Positions 35,591 through 45,140 of a DNA stretch of 64,000 nucleotides are shown piece by piece. The position numbers were made by a program, and so were the translations under genes. The stretch spans positions 1 through 64,000 of the forward strand of contig NZ_JAPLET010000021.1 in the NCBI RefSeq assembly GCF_026391055.1. The letters run 5' to 3'. Position 1 is the first letter of the stretch. Each line of letters opens with the position of its first letter. Source of the DNA: Spirosoma sp. GTDB lineage: Bacteria; Bacteroidota; Bacteroidia; Cytophagales; Spirosomataceae. A model generated the notes under the pieces. That model did no database searches. It saw only the letters and a list, made by a program, of their open reading frames with translations, and was not told the origin of the DNA.

Positions 35591-38308
35591 ATGAAACGAA
35601 GTCTCTGGATTGCTCTTGGTGCAGTGGGGCTGCTGATTGGTGGCTGGCTGGGTTACCGACAGTTTTTTCCAGCGAGTCGTACGGTTGGATCGCTGGTGCC
35701 GCCGGGAGCGTTGCTGGTGCTGGCAAGTGATCGTCTTCAGGATACCGTATCAGCGCGCACGCTGCGTACCCAGATGTCGCTTCGGCAGGTACCATTTTTT
35801 GATGAGGCTCGCCAGAAACTCGACCGGTTCCTGTACGCAACGGCCGATACAGCGACCGTTCTGAAATTTGTGTCGGGCCGGAATATCCGATACTCCCTCC
35901 ACTCGATTTCAAAAACGACGCTCGACTTTATTTTCTATATTCCTATCAGTTCGGCTGATCAGGATTTTCTAAATCGGGTAACCAACCCTGACCCACGCCG
36001 GTACCGTGTCTTGAACCACACATTTGCCGGTGAAAAAATCCTTGACCTGGTCGCCAGAGGAAATGAACCGGTTGGCTCATTCATTTTGACCGATAACTTT
36101 TTAGTAGGCAGTGTATCGGGCATTCTGATTGAGAATGTTGCCAAACGAATGCATCAGCCCCTGAGGTTTGTATCTGACGAACCCGATTTTCGTTTGGACG
36201 ACGATCATCTGGCGGGTTTGTCAGTTCGACCGGAAGTACTCCAATCGCTTTTCAGCAATGCGGCCTCACTAGTAAAACTTTTTCTGCCGGAAGAGTTGAA
36301 CCTTCAATTTCGGCAATCGGCTTCCCGCTCGCATTTAATTGGGTATGCCGTCGACCAAATTGGAAATCGACGGGATGTGGCGGCTTTATTTGCCGGTCAG
36401 GCTCCCCGTCGTATTCAGCATGCCTATCTGATTCCTCAATCGACATCGACACTATACCACATTGGCATCAGTGATGCAGGGCAGTTTGGTCAGTCTCTCA
36501 GCAAGCTGCTAAGTTCGGCATCCGGTGACTTCCTCCGCGAGCGGTTCCGGCAGATACAAGTCGACACAAAACCGTTGTATGAGTCGCTGGGCAGCGATAT
36601 TTTGCTGTGTCGACTCGAATCCAGGACGGGGGCTCCACGGCAGGTTTTGGTACTGACGGCCCAAAATGGTAAACAACTTGCCAACATGTACCAGCAGGTT
36701 GCGTACCGATCAGGAGCTAAGGCTGCGTCGTTACCAAAAAGTTACCTCGGCCATAAGATACTGCTCCTCAAAGTCTCTGAGCTGCCGGCATCCCTTTTCA
36801 GCAGTCTATTTTCGGGGTTTCCGCAAAGCTGGATCACCCAGCATGGTTCGTCGCTGGTTATTGCCAACAGTGAGGATGCCATGCTGGATTACTTACAGCA
36901 GATTCAGCGCGGTGCCGTCTGGTCGACCGACGCACGCCAGGCCGAGTTATTGAATGAAACCCTTCGACCGGCCAATTTTACGGCCTTTGCCCGACTAAAT
37001 CGAGGACAAATGAGCGTTCTCAACACCTGGCCACTGGGTTGGCAAAACTTACTCGACAAAGTTGACCCTGCCACCGGAACATCGGCTTTGGCTAATCTGG
37101 AAAATATGGCTTATCAGGCTAGCTATGGCAACGAGAATATCCAATCGACTGTAATATTGGGCCGTACCACCCGCCGGGCTAGCCGGGCCGTACTTAATAA
37201 ACTTCTGCTTCAAAAGAAAACCGAATTTAATGCTCCCCTCGTTTCGGCCCCGATCGTAACGGGCTCGCTGAGCGACAGTTCTGCCCAGTTTTACGCCCAG
37301 AATAATGCTGGGCAGTTTGTACTGGTAACTCCGGAAGGCGACAAACTGGTGCAGAATAACATTGACGGTCCCATTCGCAGCAATGCCCTTGGCGTTGATT
37401 TCCTGAACAACGGGCGACTACAGTACCTGTTCATGACCGACCGAACCCTGTACATTGCCGATCCGGTTCGTATCCGAAAAGAGGTTGCCCTTCAATCCAT
37501 TCCTCTCCCGGCGGGCATCGACGCATCCTTTCTGGCTCGCCCTCGGGGAAGTCAACAGCGCAACCTGGTTGCACTGGCTGCGCATCAGGATGGCCATATT
37601 TATGCCCTCGACCGACAGCGCCGAACGTTTATCCGGCTTTTAACGGCCTCGCACAAGGGAGCTTTGCAGTTGCCTTTTCAGGTTATGACTACCCCAACGG
37701 GTATGGATATTCTGGCGATCCAGGCCGACGGTACCCTGAACCACTGGCGCGAAAACGGCACCCAGTATCCGCATTTCCCAACCCATGTAGAACGAACCAA
37801 TGAAGAAGAGCCAGAAATACGTTTCATAGGTCCCGCTTTGTTACCTCCCGACCAAACCCAGATCCGAACCATTACCGATGAAGGGCAGCTCCTTACGCTG
37901 ACCAGAAACGGCCTGATTGCCAAACGTATTCAGTTATACCGCCCGGTACGGAATGGTAAATTCCGGCTGTTTCCCGATGAGGATCAGACGAACTGGTTGC
38001 TGCTACGAACGACCGATACAGAAATAGCGGTATTGGACCAGCAGGGTAAACGCCGGTTCGACGTACGGGCCTTACAATCGGGGCGCAACAATGTTCGTTA
38101 CCATCGACTCGGATCAGGAATTGAGTTGATTAGTGTTAAATCGGGCGGCTTCACCATGCTCTACGACCTCAATGGCCGTATTCTGAACGACCGCCCTATT
38201 CCAAGTGATTTCCCGGTTGCCGTTCAGTTCGACGACCGAACAAATGAGCTATATATTTTAAGTGGAGCCCAGCAGGCTGTACAGTTATTCAGCATTCGAC
38301 TTCGGTAA
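35591..38308 (+). CDS. Uncharacterised 905-residue membrane-anchored protein with C-terminal propeller-like region
   Basis: The N-terminus MKRSLWIALGAVGLLIGGWLGYRQFF is a signal anchor. Residues about 30-560 resemble DUF3352-type proteins: VPPGALLVLASDRLQDT, then paired alpha/beta segments including LGHKILLLKVSELPASLFSSLFSGF. From about 580 on, short beta repeats (AQFYAQNNAGQFVLVTPEGDKL, IYALDRQRRTFIRLL, EIAVLDQQGKRRFDVRAL, TMLYDLNGRILNDRPIP) suggest a seven- or eight-bladed propeller. There are no catalytic motifs I recognise. It faces the periplasm and is followed 36 nt later by the AlgX/AlgJ-like gene, so it may be an accessory or scaffold for glycan modification; this is inference from context. 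Confidence 0.8.
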   Translation: MKRSLWIALGAVGLLIGGWLGYRQFFPASRTVGSLVPPGALLVLASDRLQDTVSARTLRTQMSLRQVPFFDEARQKLDRFLYATADTATVLKFVSGRNIRYSLHSISKTTLDFIFYIPISSADQDFLNRVTNPDPRRYRVLNHTFAGEKILDLVARGNEPVGSFILTDNFLVGSVSGILIENVAKRMHQPLRFVSDEPDFRLDDDHLAGLSVRPEVLQSLFSNAASLVKLFLPEELNLQFRQSASRSHLIGYAVDQIGNRRDVAALFAGQAPRRIQHAYLIPQSTSTLYHIGISDAGQFGQSLSKLLSSASGDFLRERFRQIQVDTKPLYESLGSDILLCRLESRTGAPRQVLVLTAQNGKQLANMYQQVAYRSGAKAASLPKSYLGHKILLLKVSELPASLFSSLFSGFPQSWITQHGSSLVIANSEDAMLDYLQQIQRGAVWSTDARQAELLNETLRPANFTAFARLNRGQMSVLNTWPLGWQNLLDKVDPATGTSALANLENMAYQASYGNENIQSTVILGRTTRRASRAVLNKLLLQKKTEFNAPLVSAPIVTGSLSDSSAQFYAQNNAGQFVLVTPEGDKLVQNNIDGPIRSNALGVDFLNNGRLQYLFMTDRTLYIADPVRIRKEVALQSIPLPAGIDASFLARPRGSQQRNLVALAAHQDGHIYALDRQRRTFIRLLTASHKGALQLPFQVMTTPTGMDILAIQADGTLNHWRENGTQYPHFPTHVERTNEEEPEIRFIGPALLPPDQTQIRTITDEGQLLTLTRNGLIAKRIQLYRPVRNGKFRLFPDEDQTNWLLLRTTDTEIAVLDQQGKRRFDVRALQSGRNNVRYHRLGSGIELISVKSGGFTMLYDLNGRILNDRPIPSDFPVAVQFDDRTNELYILSGAQQAVQLFSIRLR

Positions 38309-38344
38309 GGGATTGCCTGTCCTCTGCCCAACGCCCTGTGATCT

Positions 38345-39346
38345 ATGCGTTTTCTTCGGTATATAATTATTCTTTTTGCGCTCCTCCTGTGGAGTGGAGG
38401 CCTGTCGAGCACAGTTTCTCACTGGCTTTATCAGGTTGGTATCATTGCCGACGACTATCGGTTTGGCGATCTATATCGCCTTTCCGCGCTGCCTCAATTT
38501 AAAGAACCAAAGCCTGTTTGCTCACCGTCAAACCGGTCGACCGACACGGCATCCACGCACCTATATTTGATTGGGGATAGCTTTTCGGAACCCGAACGGC
38601 TCAGTCAGGACGATTTCCGGGTTAGCCGTTATCAGCGGGTGCCCTGGGACTTCCGGCAACGGGCCCAACTCGATCCGACCAAACGGAATGTCTTATTAAT
38701 TGAATCCATCGAACGGCACGTTCGGGAGCATTTCGCCGGAGACGTACAGGAGCTTGTCGTTGAGAAAGATACCGCTCAACATCCCAGCCTGCGCCCGTCT
38801 TTCTGGCAACGTTTAAGCAACGAATTTCACCGGAGCGACATGGAGGAACGGCTCGAATCGACCCTGTTCAGCCGCGATTGGGCCTTTTGGTTTAAAGAAC
38901 TAAAAGCCAGCCTGACGCTAAATTGGTTCGACCGGGCAAGTAGCAGCGTGAGCCTGTCTGAAGACAGAAAACATGTATTTCTACGCAGTGACACCGATAC
39001 CGGCAAACCATTAAATTCATCGTTTTCGAGCCTGACCGATGCTGAGGTAAACACGCTTGTCGACAGTATAAATTCGGTCGCCAGTCGATACAAACAGCTT
39101 GGTTTCGATGCGGTTTATTTGTCGATCATCCCCAACAAAGCCAGTATTCTGGAGCCTGAGCGAGCGGCTTATAATCACCTCATCGAACGAATTCAGGCAA
39201 ATCCAGCTTTACAGGTGCCGTTTATTGATACCTACGAAGCGTATAAAAATAGTCCTGTACCGCCTTATCTGAAAAGTGATACGCACTGGAGTTGTGAAGG
39301 CCGCGCCCTCTGGCTTGACCTTGTGCGGCAGAAAGCGCAGATTTAA
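38345..39346 (+). CDS. AlgX/AlgJ-like SGNH-hydrolase-fold protein
   Basis: A 333-residue protein with an N-terminal membrane anchor or signal (FLRYIIILFALLLWSGGLSS). Two motifs place it near the SGNH-like acetyltransferase-associated proteins: LIGDSFSEPERL (block I GDS, serine at about residue 79) and SDTHWSCEGRALWLDLV (DxxH-type block V). In AlgX, AlgJ and related proteins these residues transfer or remove acetyl groups on an exported polysaccharide. The central part is helical and does not resemble a known family to me. It is the last gene of the run and is followed by a strong terminator. Pairing with the acyltransferase_3 gene suggests a two-step O-acetylation route, as in other bacterial glycans. 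Confidence 0.7.
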   Translation: MRFLRYIIILFALLLWSGGLSSTVSHWLYQVGIIADDYRFGDLYRLSALPQFKEPKPVCSPSNRSTDTASTHLYLIGDSFSEPERLSQDDFRVSRYQRVPWDFRQRAQLDPTKRNVLLIESIERHVREHFAGDVQELVVEKDTAQHPSLRPSFWQRLSNEFHRSDMEERLESTLFSRDWAFWFKELKASLTLNWFDRASSSVSLSEDRKHVFLRSDTDTGKPLNSSFSSLTDAEVNTLVDSINSVASRYKQLGFDAVYLSIIPNKASILEPERAAYNHLIERIQANPALQVPFIDTYEAYKNSPVPPYLKSDTHWSCEGRALWLDLVRQKAQI

Positions 39347-39434
39347 GTAAACGGTATGCTTTTGCTCAGCGGATCGGCCTAGTCTGTAACTATGCCCCAC
39401 CACCCATGCTTATTGGTAGTGATTTACAGGTAAA

Positions 39435-39471
39435 AGCCAAACACCGTTTCTCAAAGAAACGGCGTTTGGCT
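39435..39471. terminator. Bidirectional terminator between the AlgX-like gene and the metal RND gene
   Basis: The 17-nt arms 39435-39451 and 39455-39471 pair with a single mismatch around a 3-nt loop, between convergent genes ending at 39346 and 39492. Confidence 0.8.
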
Positions 39472-39491
39472 GACTGTCCACTGCGTACCAT

Positions 39492-42400
39492 TTACACTTC
39501 ACTGTAGGCTAGCCGCTTACTCGATTTGGGTGTTTGAGACCGATAAAATAATCGGTAAATGATGGGGAAGATAAGCAGGGTTAACACCGTTGCGGTTATC
39601 AATCCGCCGATGACAACAATAGCCAGTGGCTTTTGTGTTTCGGAGCCAATTCCGGTGGAGATGGCGGCCGGAAAAAGACCGATAGCTGCCATCAGGGCGG
39701 TCATGACTACTGGACGGATTCGCGATTGAACCCCCGTTCGAATGGCCTCATCGAGCGGCATTCGTTCTTTTCGATTATTGTTAAATACCGACACCAGGAT
39801 TACGCCATTCTGGATACAGATGCCGAACAGGGCAATGAAGCCAACCCCCGCCGAAATTCCGAAATTCATACCCGTGGCATGCAGGGCCAGAATGCCGCCA
39901 ATGAGCGCAAAGGGCACATTCAACAGAACTAATCCAGCATCTTTGGCATTTCCAAAGGTGATGAACAGGATTACAAAAATAGCCGCCAGACTAACCGGTA
40001 CAACCTGTCCGAGCCGCCCTGTAGCCCGGACCTGGTTCTCAAACTCCCCTACCCAATCTACTGAATAGCTTTTCTCCGGACGAAGTTTTTCCTGTACCCG
40101 CTGTTGCGCTTCGGCAATGGTACTGCCCAAATCGCGCCCACGCACGGAAAACTTCACACCAATAAACCGTTTGTTGAGATCACGGTAGATGAACGCTGGA
40201 CCCGTAATTTGTTTGATGGTCGCAATTTCTTTCAACGGTATTTTGCCACCACTCATCGTGGGTACCATTAGTTGCATGATGTCCTCTTCGCTTTTTCGAT
40301 ACTCGGGTTGAAAGCGCACCCGAATGTCAAACTTCCGTTCTCCTTCGTACAAAATAGAAGCGGTTTTACCCCCGATAGCCATTTCGATTACCGCCTGGGC
40401 ATCGGCCGTCGATACGCCGTAAAGCGCCATCTTATGATCGTGGAACATCACACTCATTTCGGGCTGTCCCACGTTGCGAATAATTCCCAGGTCTTTGATC
40501 CCTTCCACGTTCCGGATGGCTTCCATAGCCTGGTTGGCGTACTTCTCCAGCTCGTACACATCCGGACCAAAAATCTTGATCCCGTTACTCGCTTTATAAC
40601 CCGCTACAGCCTCGGCCACATTGTCGATAATCGGTTGCGAGTAATTGTAGAGCACACCGGCATAATTTTTCAATTTGGCGTCCATCTCGTCGGTAAGCTG
40701 CTCGTCGGTTAATCGGCGTCCGAGCCGTCGTTCGGGCCACTCCCCTTTCTGTTTTAGATCGACCTGAAACTGGCAGAAATAAAAGCCGTTAGGGTCCGTA
40801 CCGTCGTTGGAACGGCCCACCTGCGAAAGCACCTGTTTCACCTCGGGAAAGGTATTCAGGTCTTCCCGAATGGTTTTGGCCATATCCACACTTTCGGGCA
40901 GCGACATACTCATGGGTAATTCTGCCGTTACCCAGAGCGCTCCCTCGTTGAGCTGGGGCAGAAACTCGGTACCCAGCATACTGGACGAAAAAAAAGTAGC
41001 AATCATAAAGCTGATGGCGCCAACCAGACTCAGCCGACGGTTGCGATAGCACCAGCCAAAACCGGCCATAACAATACGGTCGAAGAAGTTGACAATGGGG
41101 TTCTTTTTTTCCCGAACGTTTTTCTTCAGCAGCATCGAGCACAGTACCGGCACCAGCGTCAGGGTAAACAATAGCGCACCCAGCAGCGCAAAGCCGAGCG
41201 TCCACGCCAGGGGCGAAAACATTTTTCCCTCCACTTTCTCGAAGGAGAAAATAGGCAGTAAGGCCGTTATGATAATCAGTTTCGAGAAGAAGACCGCTTT
41301 ACCCAACTCTCCGCCCGTTTTTCGAATCAGACCCAGCTTAGCCATGCGGTTATACCGGTTCATACCCACCCGGTGCGCCAGGTGGTCGAGCGTGACGAAT
41401 ATCCCCTCGACCATGACGACGGCGCCGTCAATGATAATTCCGAAATCAACCGCCCCCATAGACAGCAGGTTGGCCGACATGCCCCGCAGCCGTAAACACA
41501 TGAATGCAAACAGGAGGGCTAACGGAATAATGATGGATACGATCAGGGTCGTGCGCCAATCGGCCATGAACAGGAAAACAATAACCGTTACGAGGACAAT
41601 ACCCTCTGTAAGGTTATGCAGCACCGTTTGGGTACAAAACTCAATGAGGTTATCGCGGTCATAGAACGTCACCATCTTTACATCAGACGGCAGTACACGC
41701 GTGTTCAATTCCTCTATTTTGTCTTTTACCCGAGTCAGTACCTCACTGGGGTTTTCGCCTTTCCGCATCACGATGATGCCTTCAACTACATCGTCGTTCG
41801 TATCCAAACCCACCTGCCCCACACGGGGCAGATTCGATTCGGCCACTTCGGCCACATTCTTTACCAGCACCGGGTTACCACCGGCTTCTTCGATCAAAAT
41901 GTTCTCAATGTCCTGAATGGACGTCAGGAGTCCAACACCCCGGACAACATACGCCTGCCCATTCCGCTCGATGACATCGCCCCCCACATTGATATTACTT
42001 CGGGTGACGGCCTGATAGACATCCAGTGGAGTAATGTCGTATTTGGCAAGTTGAGTGGGGTTGACGCGCAGTTCGTACATTTTCTCGCGTCCGCCAAAGG
42101 CAACGATATCCGCAACACCCGGTACACTGCGCATCTGCCGGTCAACGACCCAGTTTTGCAGGGTAAGCAGATCGCGGCTGTCGCGGTCTTTGCTTTCCAG
42201 CGTGTACCGGAAAATTTCGCCCGTTGGCCCGTAGGGCGGCTGTACCTCCGGCTCTACCCCTTCCGGCAGGGATACATTGCGCAGTAGATTGTTGACCTGC
42301 TGACGGGCGAAAAAGTCCTCGACATCATCATCGAAAATAATCTTCATCACCGATAACCCAAACATGGTCGTTGACCGGACATTACTCTTTCGCTGCACCG

Positions 42401-42632
42401 AGTTCATGGCCACCTCAATGGGTACGGTCACAAATCGCTCTACCTCTTCAGCTGAGCGCCCATTCCATTCGGTAACCACAATAATTTGCGTGTTTGTTAC
42501 GTCCGGGAAAGCCTCAAGGGGTGTTTTTAAGTAACTGACGATGCCGGCAATAACCAGCCCCGCTGTCATGAAAAAGATAAAGAAGCGGTTCTTCAGTGAA
42601 AAACCGACTACATTACTGATGAATTTATTCAT
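39492..42632 (-). CDS. CusA/CzcA family heavy-metal RND efflux pump
   Basis: A 1046-residue inner-membrane proton/metal antiporter. The N-terminus (FSLKNRFFIFFMTAGLVIAGIVSYLKTPLEAFPDVTNTQI) is typical of the HME-RND group, as is the TM4 signature DFGIIIDGAVVMVEG with the proton-relay Asp residues. Later signatures are AIGLFPAAISTGIGSETQKPLAIVVIGGL and the C-terminal basic end. Twelve membrane spans and two large periplasmic loops are inferred from the length and pattern. It is the last gene of a tolC-adaptor-pump operon with a 3-nt gap after the adaptor. Zinc, cobalt, cadmium, nickel, copper or silver are possible substrates; I cannot select one from the sequence. Confidence 0.96.
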   Translation of the reverse strand: MNKFISNVVGFSLKNRFFIFFMTAGLVIAGIVSYLKTPLEAFPDVTNTQIIVVTEWNGRSAEEVERFVTVPIEVAMNSVQRKSNVRSTTMFGLSVMKIIFDDDVEDFFARQQVNNLLRNVSLPEGVEPEVQPPYGPTGEIFRYTLESKDRDSRDLLTLQNWVVDRQMRSVPGVADIVAFGGREKMYELRVNPTQLAKYDITPLDVYQAVTRSNINVGGDVIERNGQAYVVRGVGLLTSIQDIENILIEEAGGNPVLVKNVAEVAESNLPRVGQVGLDTNDDVVEGIIVMRKGENPSEVLTRVKDKIEELNTRVLPSDVKMVTFYDRDNLIEFCTQTVLHNLTEGIVLVTVIVFLFMADWRTTLIVSIIIPLALLFAFMCLRLRGMSANLLSMGAVDFGIIIDGAVVMVEGIFVTLDHLAHRVGMNRYNRMAKLGLIRKTGGELGKAVFFSKLIIITALLPIFSFEKVEGKMFSPLAWTLGFALLGALLFTLTLVPVLCSMLLKKNVREKKNPIVNFFDRIVMAGFGWCYRNRRLSLVGAISFMIATFFSSSMLGTEFLPQLNEGALWVTAELPMSMSLPESVDMAKTIREDLNTFPEVKQVLSQVGRSNDGTDPNGFYFCQFQVDLKQKGEWPERRLGRRLTDEQLTDEMDAKLKNYAGVLYNYSQPIIDNVAEAVAGYKASNGIKIFGPDVYELEKYANQAMEAIRNVEGIKDLGIIRNVGQPEMSVMFHDHKMALYGVSTADAQAVIEMAIGGKTASILYEGERKFDIRVRFQPEYRKSEEDIMQLMVPTMSGGKIPLKEIATIKQITGPAFIYRDLNKRFIGVKFSVRGRDLGSTIAEAQQRVQEKLRPEKSYSVDWVGEFENQVRATGRLGQVVPVSLAAIFVILFITFGNAKDAGLVLLNVPFALIGGILALHATGMNFGISAGVGFIALFGICIQNGVILVSVFNNNRKERMPLDEAIRTGVQSRIRPVVMTALMAAIGLFPAAISTGIGSETQKPLAIVVIGGLITATVLTLLIFPIIYRLFYRSQTPKSSKRLAYSEV

Positions 42633-42635
42633 GAA

Positions 42636-43715
42636 TTAGTTATTCAGGGCGTTGTAAACCAGTAACTGGCTTTTGGAGATAACTTTTTCGCCGGGTTTGA
42701 TGCCCTGACTGATATAGGCGACATCGCCGAGCGATTTGAGGACGCTGACCTCACGTGTTTCAATGTGGGAACGGCTTTTGAAAACCAGCACGTACTGCTT
42801 GGAGCGATCGAAAATGACGGCTTTAGCGGGTACGGTGGCTAATTGTCCACCTTCTTCATAGCGCAGGGTCACGGTAGCGTGCATTTCCGGCCGGAGTTTC
42901 ATGCCCGTGTTGTGCAGCCGAATCCGAACGGTCATGGCTTTAGTTCTCGGGTCAAGCACAGTATAGATTTTATCGACATGCCCGGTAAAACGTTCATCGG
43001 GGTAACTCAGCGTTTGTATGCTCGCCTGCATGCCGGTATGCACCCGCCGGATATCACTTTCGTTGACATTGGCCAGCACCCACACATCACTGATCTGCCC
43101 GATCGTAAACAGGTTATCAGCGTTATCGGAGCGGAGCTGCATGTCGCGGTTAACATTCTTTTCGATCACATAGCCATCGATGGGTGCTTTTACGGTGTAC
43201 ATCGACGCGTTGTTGATGCCGTATATCTGCGACACTTCGCTGATCCGATTTGCTTCGGCCTGCGCTTTCTCGACCTCTTTCTGGGCAGCAACTACTTCGC
43301 GCTGAGACGTGAGCTTCGTTTCGAGCAGGTCCTGTGCTACCCGGAGGTTCTTTTCGGCAACCAGCAAATCGGACTGAGCCTGTATGGTCTGCCGCTTGAG
43401 ATCGGCCACTTCGCCTGAGCGGATAGCCGCCAGCGTCTGTCCTTTCCGCACGAAATCGCCCAGTTCGACCTTTACATCTTCTACATTGCCCCCTACTAGC
43501 GGGAACACTTTGACAACCCGGTTTTCGTCGGCAACGATCTTGCCAACGAGCGTCAACTCACTCCGTACAGGCTGGGTAAACGCACTATCGAGCCGAATAC
43601 GGCGCAGCATCGTATCGGAAAGCATAAAGGCCTGTGCTTCCTCAGGTGCTGGCTTGGGGGCGCAGGAACCCAGGGCAGTCAAACTGCCAATTACCAGGAG
43701 AACGTGAATTTTCAT
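42636..43715 (-). CDS. RND efflux periplasmic adaptor, CusB/CzcB type
   Basis: A 359-residue membrane-fusion lipoprotein (MKIHVLLVIGSLTALGSC, lipobox Cys at 18). The order is a barrel-sandwich half (LVGKIVADENRVVKVFPLVGGNVEDVKVELGDFVRKGQTLA), an alpha-hairpin coiled coil (about 105-165), the second lipoyl half (YTVKAPIDGYVIEKNVNRDMQL), a beta-barrel domain (DVWVLANVNESDIRRVHTGMQA) and the membrane-proximal domain. It has no His-rich metal-binding extension. It bridges the pump and the TolC channel. Gaps are 29 nt from the upstream tolC gene and 3 nt to the pump gene, so all three are one transcript. Confidence 0.95.
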   Translation of the reverse strand: MKIHVLLVIGSLTALGSCAPKPAPEEAQAFMLSDTMLRRIRLDSAFTQPVRSELTLVGKIVADENRVVKVFPLVGGNVEDVKVELGDFVRKGQTLAAIRSGEVADLKRQTIQAQSDLLVAEKNLRVAQDLLETKLTSQREVVAAQKEVEKAQAEANRISEVSQIYGINNASMYTVKAPIDGYVIEKNVNRDMQLRSDNADNLFTIGQISDVWVLANVNESDIRRVHTGMQASIQTLSYPDERFTGHVDKIYTVLDPRTKAMTVRIRLHNTGMKLRPEMHATVTLRYEEGGQLATVPAKAVIFDRSKQYVLVFKSRSHIETREVSVLKSLGDVAYISQGIKPGEKVISKSQLLVYNALNN

Positions 43716-43744
43716 TTGTTTACGCGCCAGACAAATGGCTTTTT

Positions 43745-45013
43745 TTAGTTGAATAAATCGTCGCCGAGGAGGTAGTTCAACTCTTCGTATGCACTCACGC
43801 GGTCGGCGCGCAGGCGGTTGAGATTGCTGATACTGTCGTTATAGGCTTCGACCAGATCGACAAACTCCAGTAAGGTGATATTACCCTTTTGAAAACTTAG
43901 CAATACCCCCTGATTCAACTGATCGAACTGAGTAGTAAATGCTTGTTCAACAGCCTGCACCCGGCGTTCTACCTCCCGCACTTTTTGCAGGGCCGTTGCT
44001 ACTTCGTTCCGAACCTGCATGACTTTTTGCTGCTGCAACTGCGTCTGATAGCCAATCTGACTTCGGGCAGCCTTAATAGCGCCCTGATTCCGGTTGAACA
44101 GAGGAATATCAGTAGATAAGGATAGGCCAACGTAGTTCTGAATATAGCTTCCTGCCTGATCGTAGTTGGCCCCTATACGAACATCCGGTACGGCCAGGGC
44201 ACGTTGCAAGGTATGGTTCAGTTCTGCCTGACGTGTGAGTGAGACGGCTGCTTTAAGATCAGGCCGATTACGTAATGCCATCTGCTGCAACGTGTCGTCC
44301 GGCTGGCTCGGTATATGGTATACTGCCAGCGTTTCGTCTGGAAGTATGGGCTTAATGGGTTGATCGACTGTGAGTAAGGTACGTAATGACCGCTGATCAT
44401 CGGCCAGTTGAAACACGATAGCCGTACGGTCATTGCTCAGTTGAAACAACAATGCTTTTAACCGGAGCAGCTCTCGAAGCGACACATTCTGGCGACCATA
44501 CTGAACCTCGTAAGCCGCCACAGTCGACTGAAGGGTAGCTAATTGCTGATCAAAACGAGACAGTGTTTTTCCCAAAAAATAGATGGAGTAGAACCGGGTC
44601 CGCAGGTCGAACCGCAGTCCACGCACCAGATCGAGGAGTTCGAACTGGGTTAACTGAGCTGACTCCGACGCTAGTGCTATACGTTTGTTTCGTTTACCGG
44701 CGGTATAAAGCAGTTGCTCAATGGCGAGGATTTTTTGACCCTGTCGACCCACATCCAGCACACGTCGGGCTTCGGGGTTGTACGTGCTTAGCTCAGCTGT
44801 AACCGTGGGGTTATCGTATAAGCTTGCCTGCAACACTTGCGCCTGGCTGGCGTCGATCCGAAACCGCTCGGCCAGCAGCAGCAGGTTATTTTTAATAAAC
44901 AGACTGTCGGCCTGTTTAAGGGTAATTTGGAGTGAATCTGCCCGACTGGACGTTTGTGCCAGAAGTTGTCCTGTATTCAGGAAAAGGAAAAAAAAGAAAA
45001 GTAACAGCCGCAT
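43745..45013 (-). CDS. TolC family outer-membrane efflux channel, CzcC type
   Basis: A 422-residue outer-membrane factor with a signal peptide (LLLFFFFLFLNTGQLLAQ). Two repeats of long heptad helices typical of TolC flank beta strands: SLQITLKQADSLFIKNNLLLLAERF near the start and LNRLRADRVSAYEELNYLLGD at the end, with GLSLSTDIPLFNRNQGAIKAARSQI in the middle. It forms the exit duct for the pump encoded downstream. It is the first structural gene of the metal-efflux operon, 127 nt after the response regulator gene on the same strand. Confidence 0.95.
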   Translation of the reverse strand: MRLLLFFFFLFLNTGQLLAQTSSRADSLQITLKQADSLFIKNNLLLLAERFRIDASQAQVLQASLYDNPTVTAELSTYNPEARRVLDVGRQGQKILAIEQLLYTAGKRNKRIALASESAQLTQFELLDLVRGLRFDLRTRFYSIYFLGKTLSRFDQQLATLQSTVAAYEVQYGRQNVSLRELLRLKALLFQLSNDRTAIVFQLADDQRSLRTLLTVDQPIKPILPDETLAVYHIPSQPDDTLQQMALRNRPDLKAAVSLTRQAELNHTLQRALAVPDVRIGANYDQAGSYIQNYVGLSLSTDIPLFNRNQGAIKAARSQIGYQTQLQQQKVMQVRNEVATALQKVREVERRVQAVEQAFTTQFDQLNQGVLLSFQKGNITLLEFVDLVEAYNDSISNLNRLRADRVSAYEELNYLLGDDLFN

Positions 45014-45140
45014 GCCTTAAGTAATGTACGGCTACAAAGGTCAGTCAGGCAAATTACAGCAGGCTTACAATCGGGTTAGAAGAGTTTTAGAAAATGATTA
45101 GAAAACGCTTAGAGCCGTGCTTCGAGCCAGTCTGTAACGG

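Noticed and set aside
41616-42287. 223-codon plus-strand frame inside the CusA-type gene
   Set aside because: Antisense shadow of a complete pump gene with no start context or domain.
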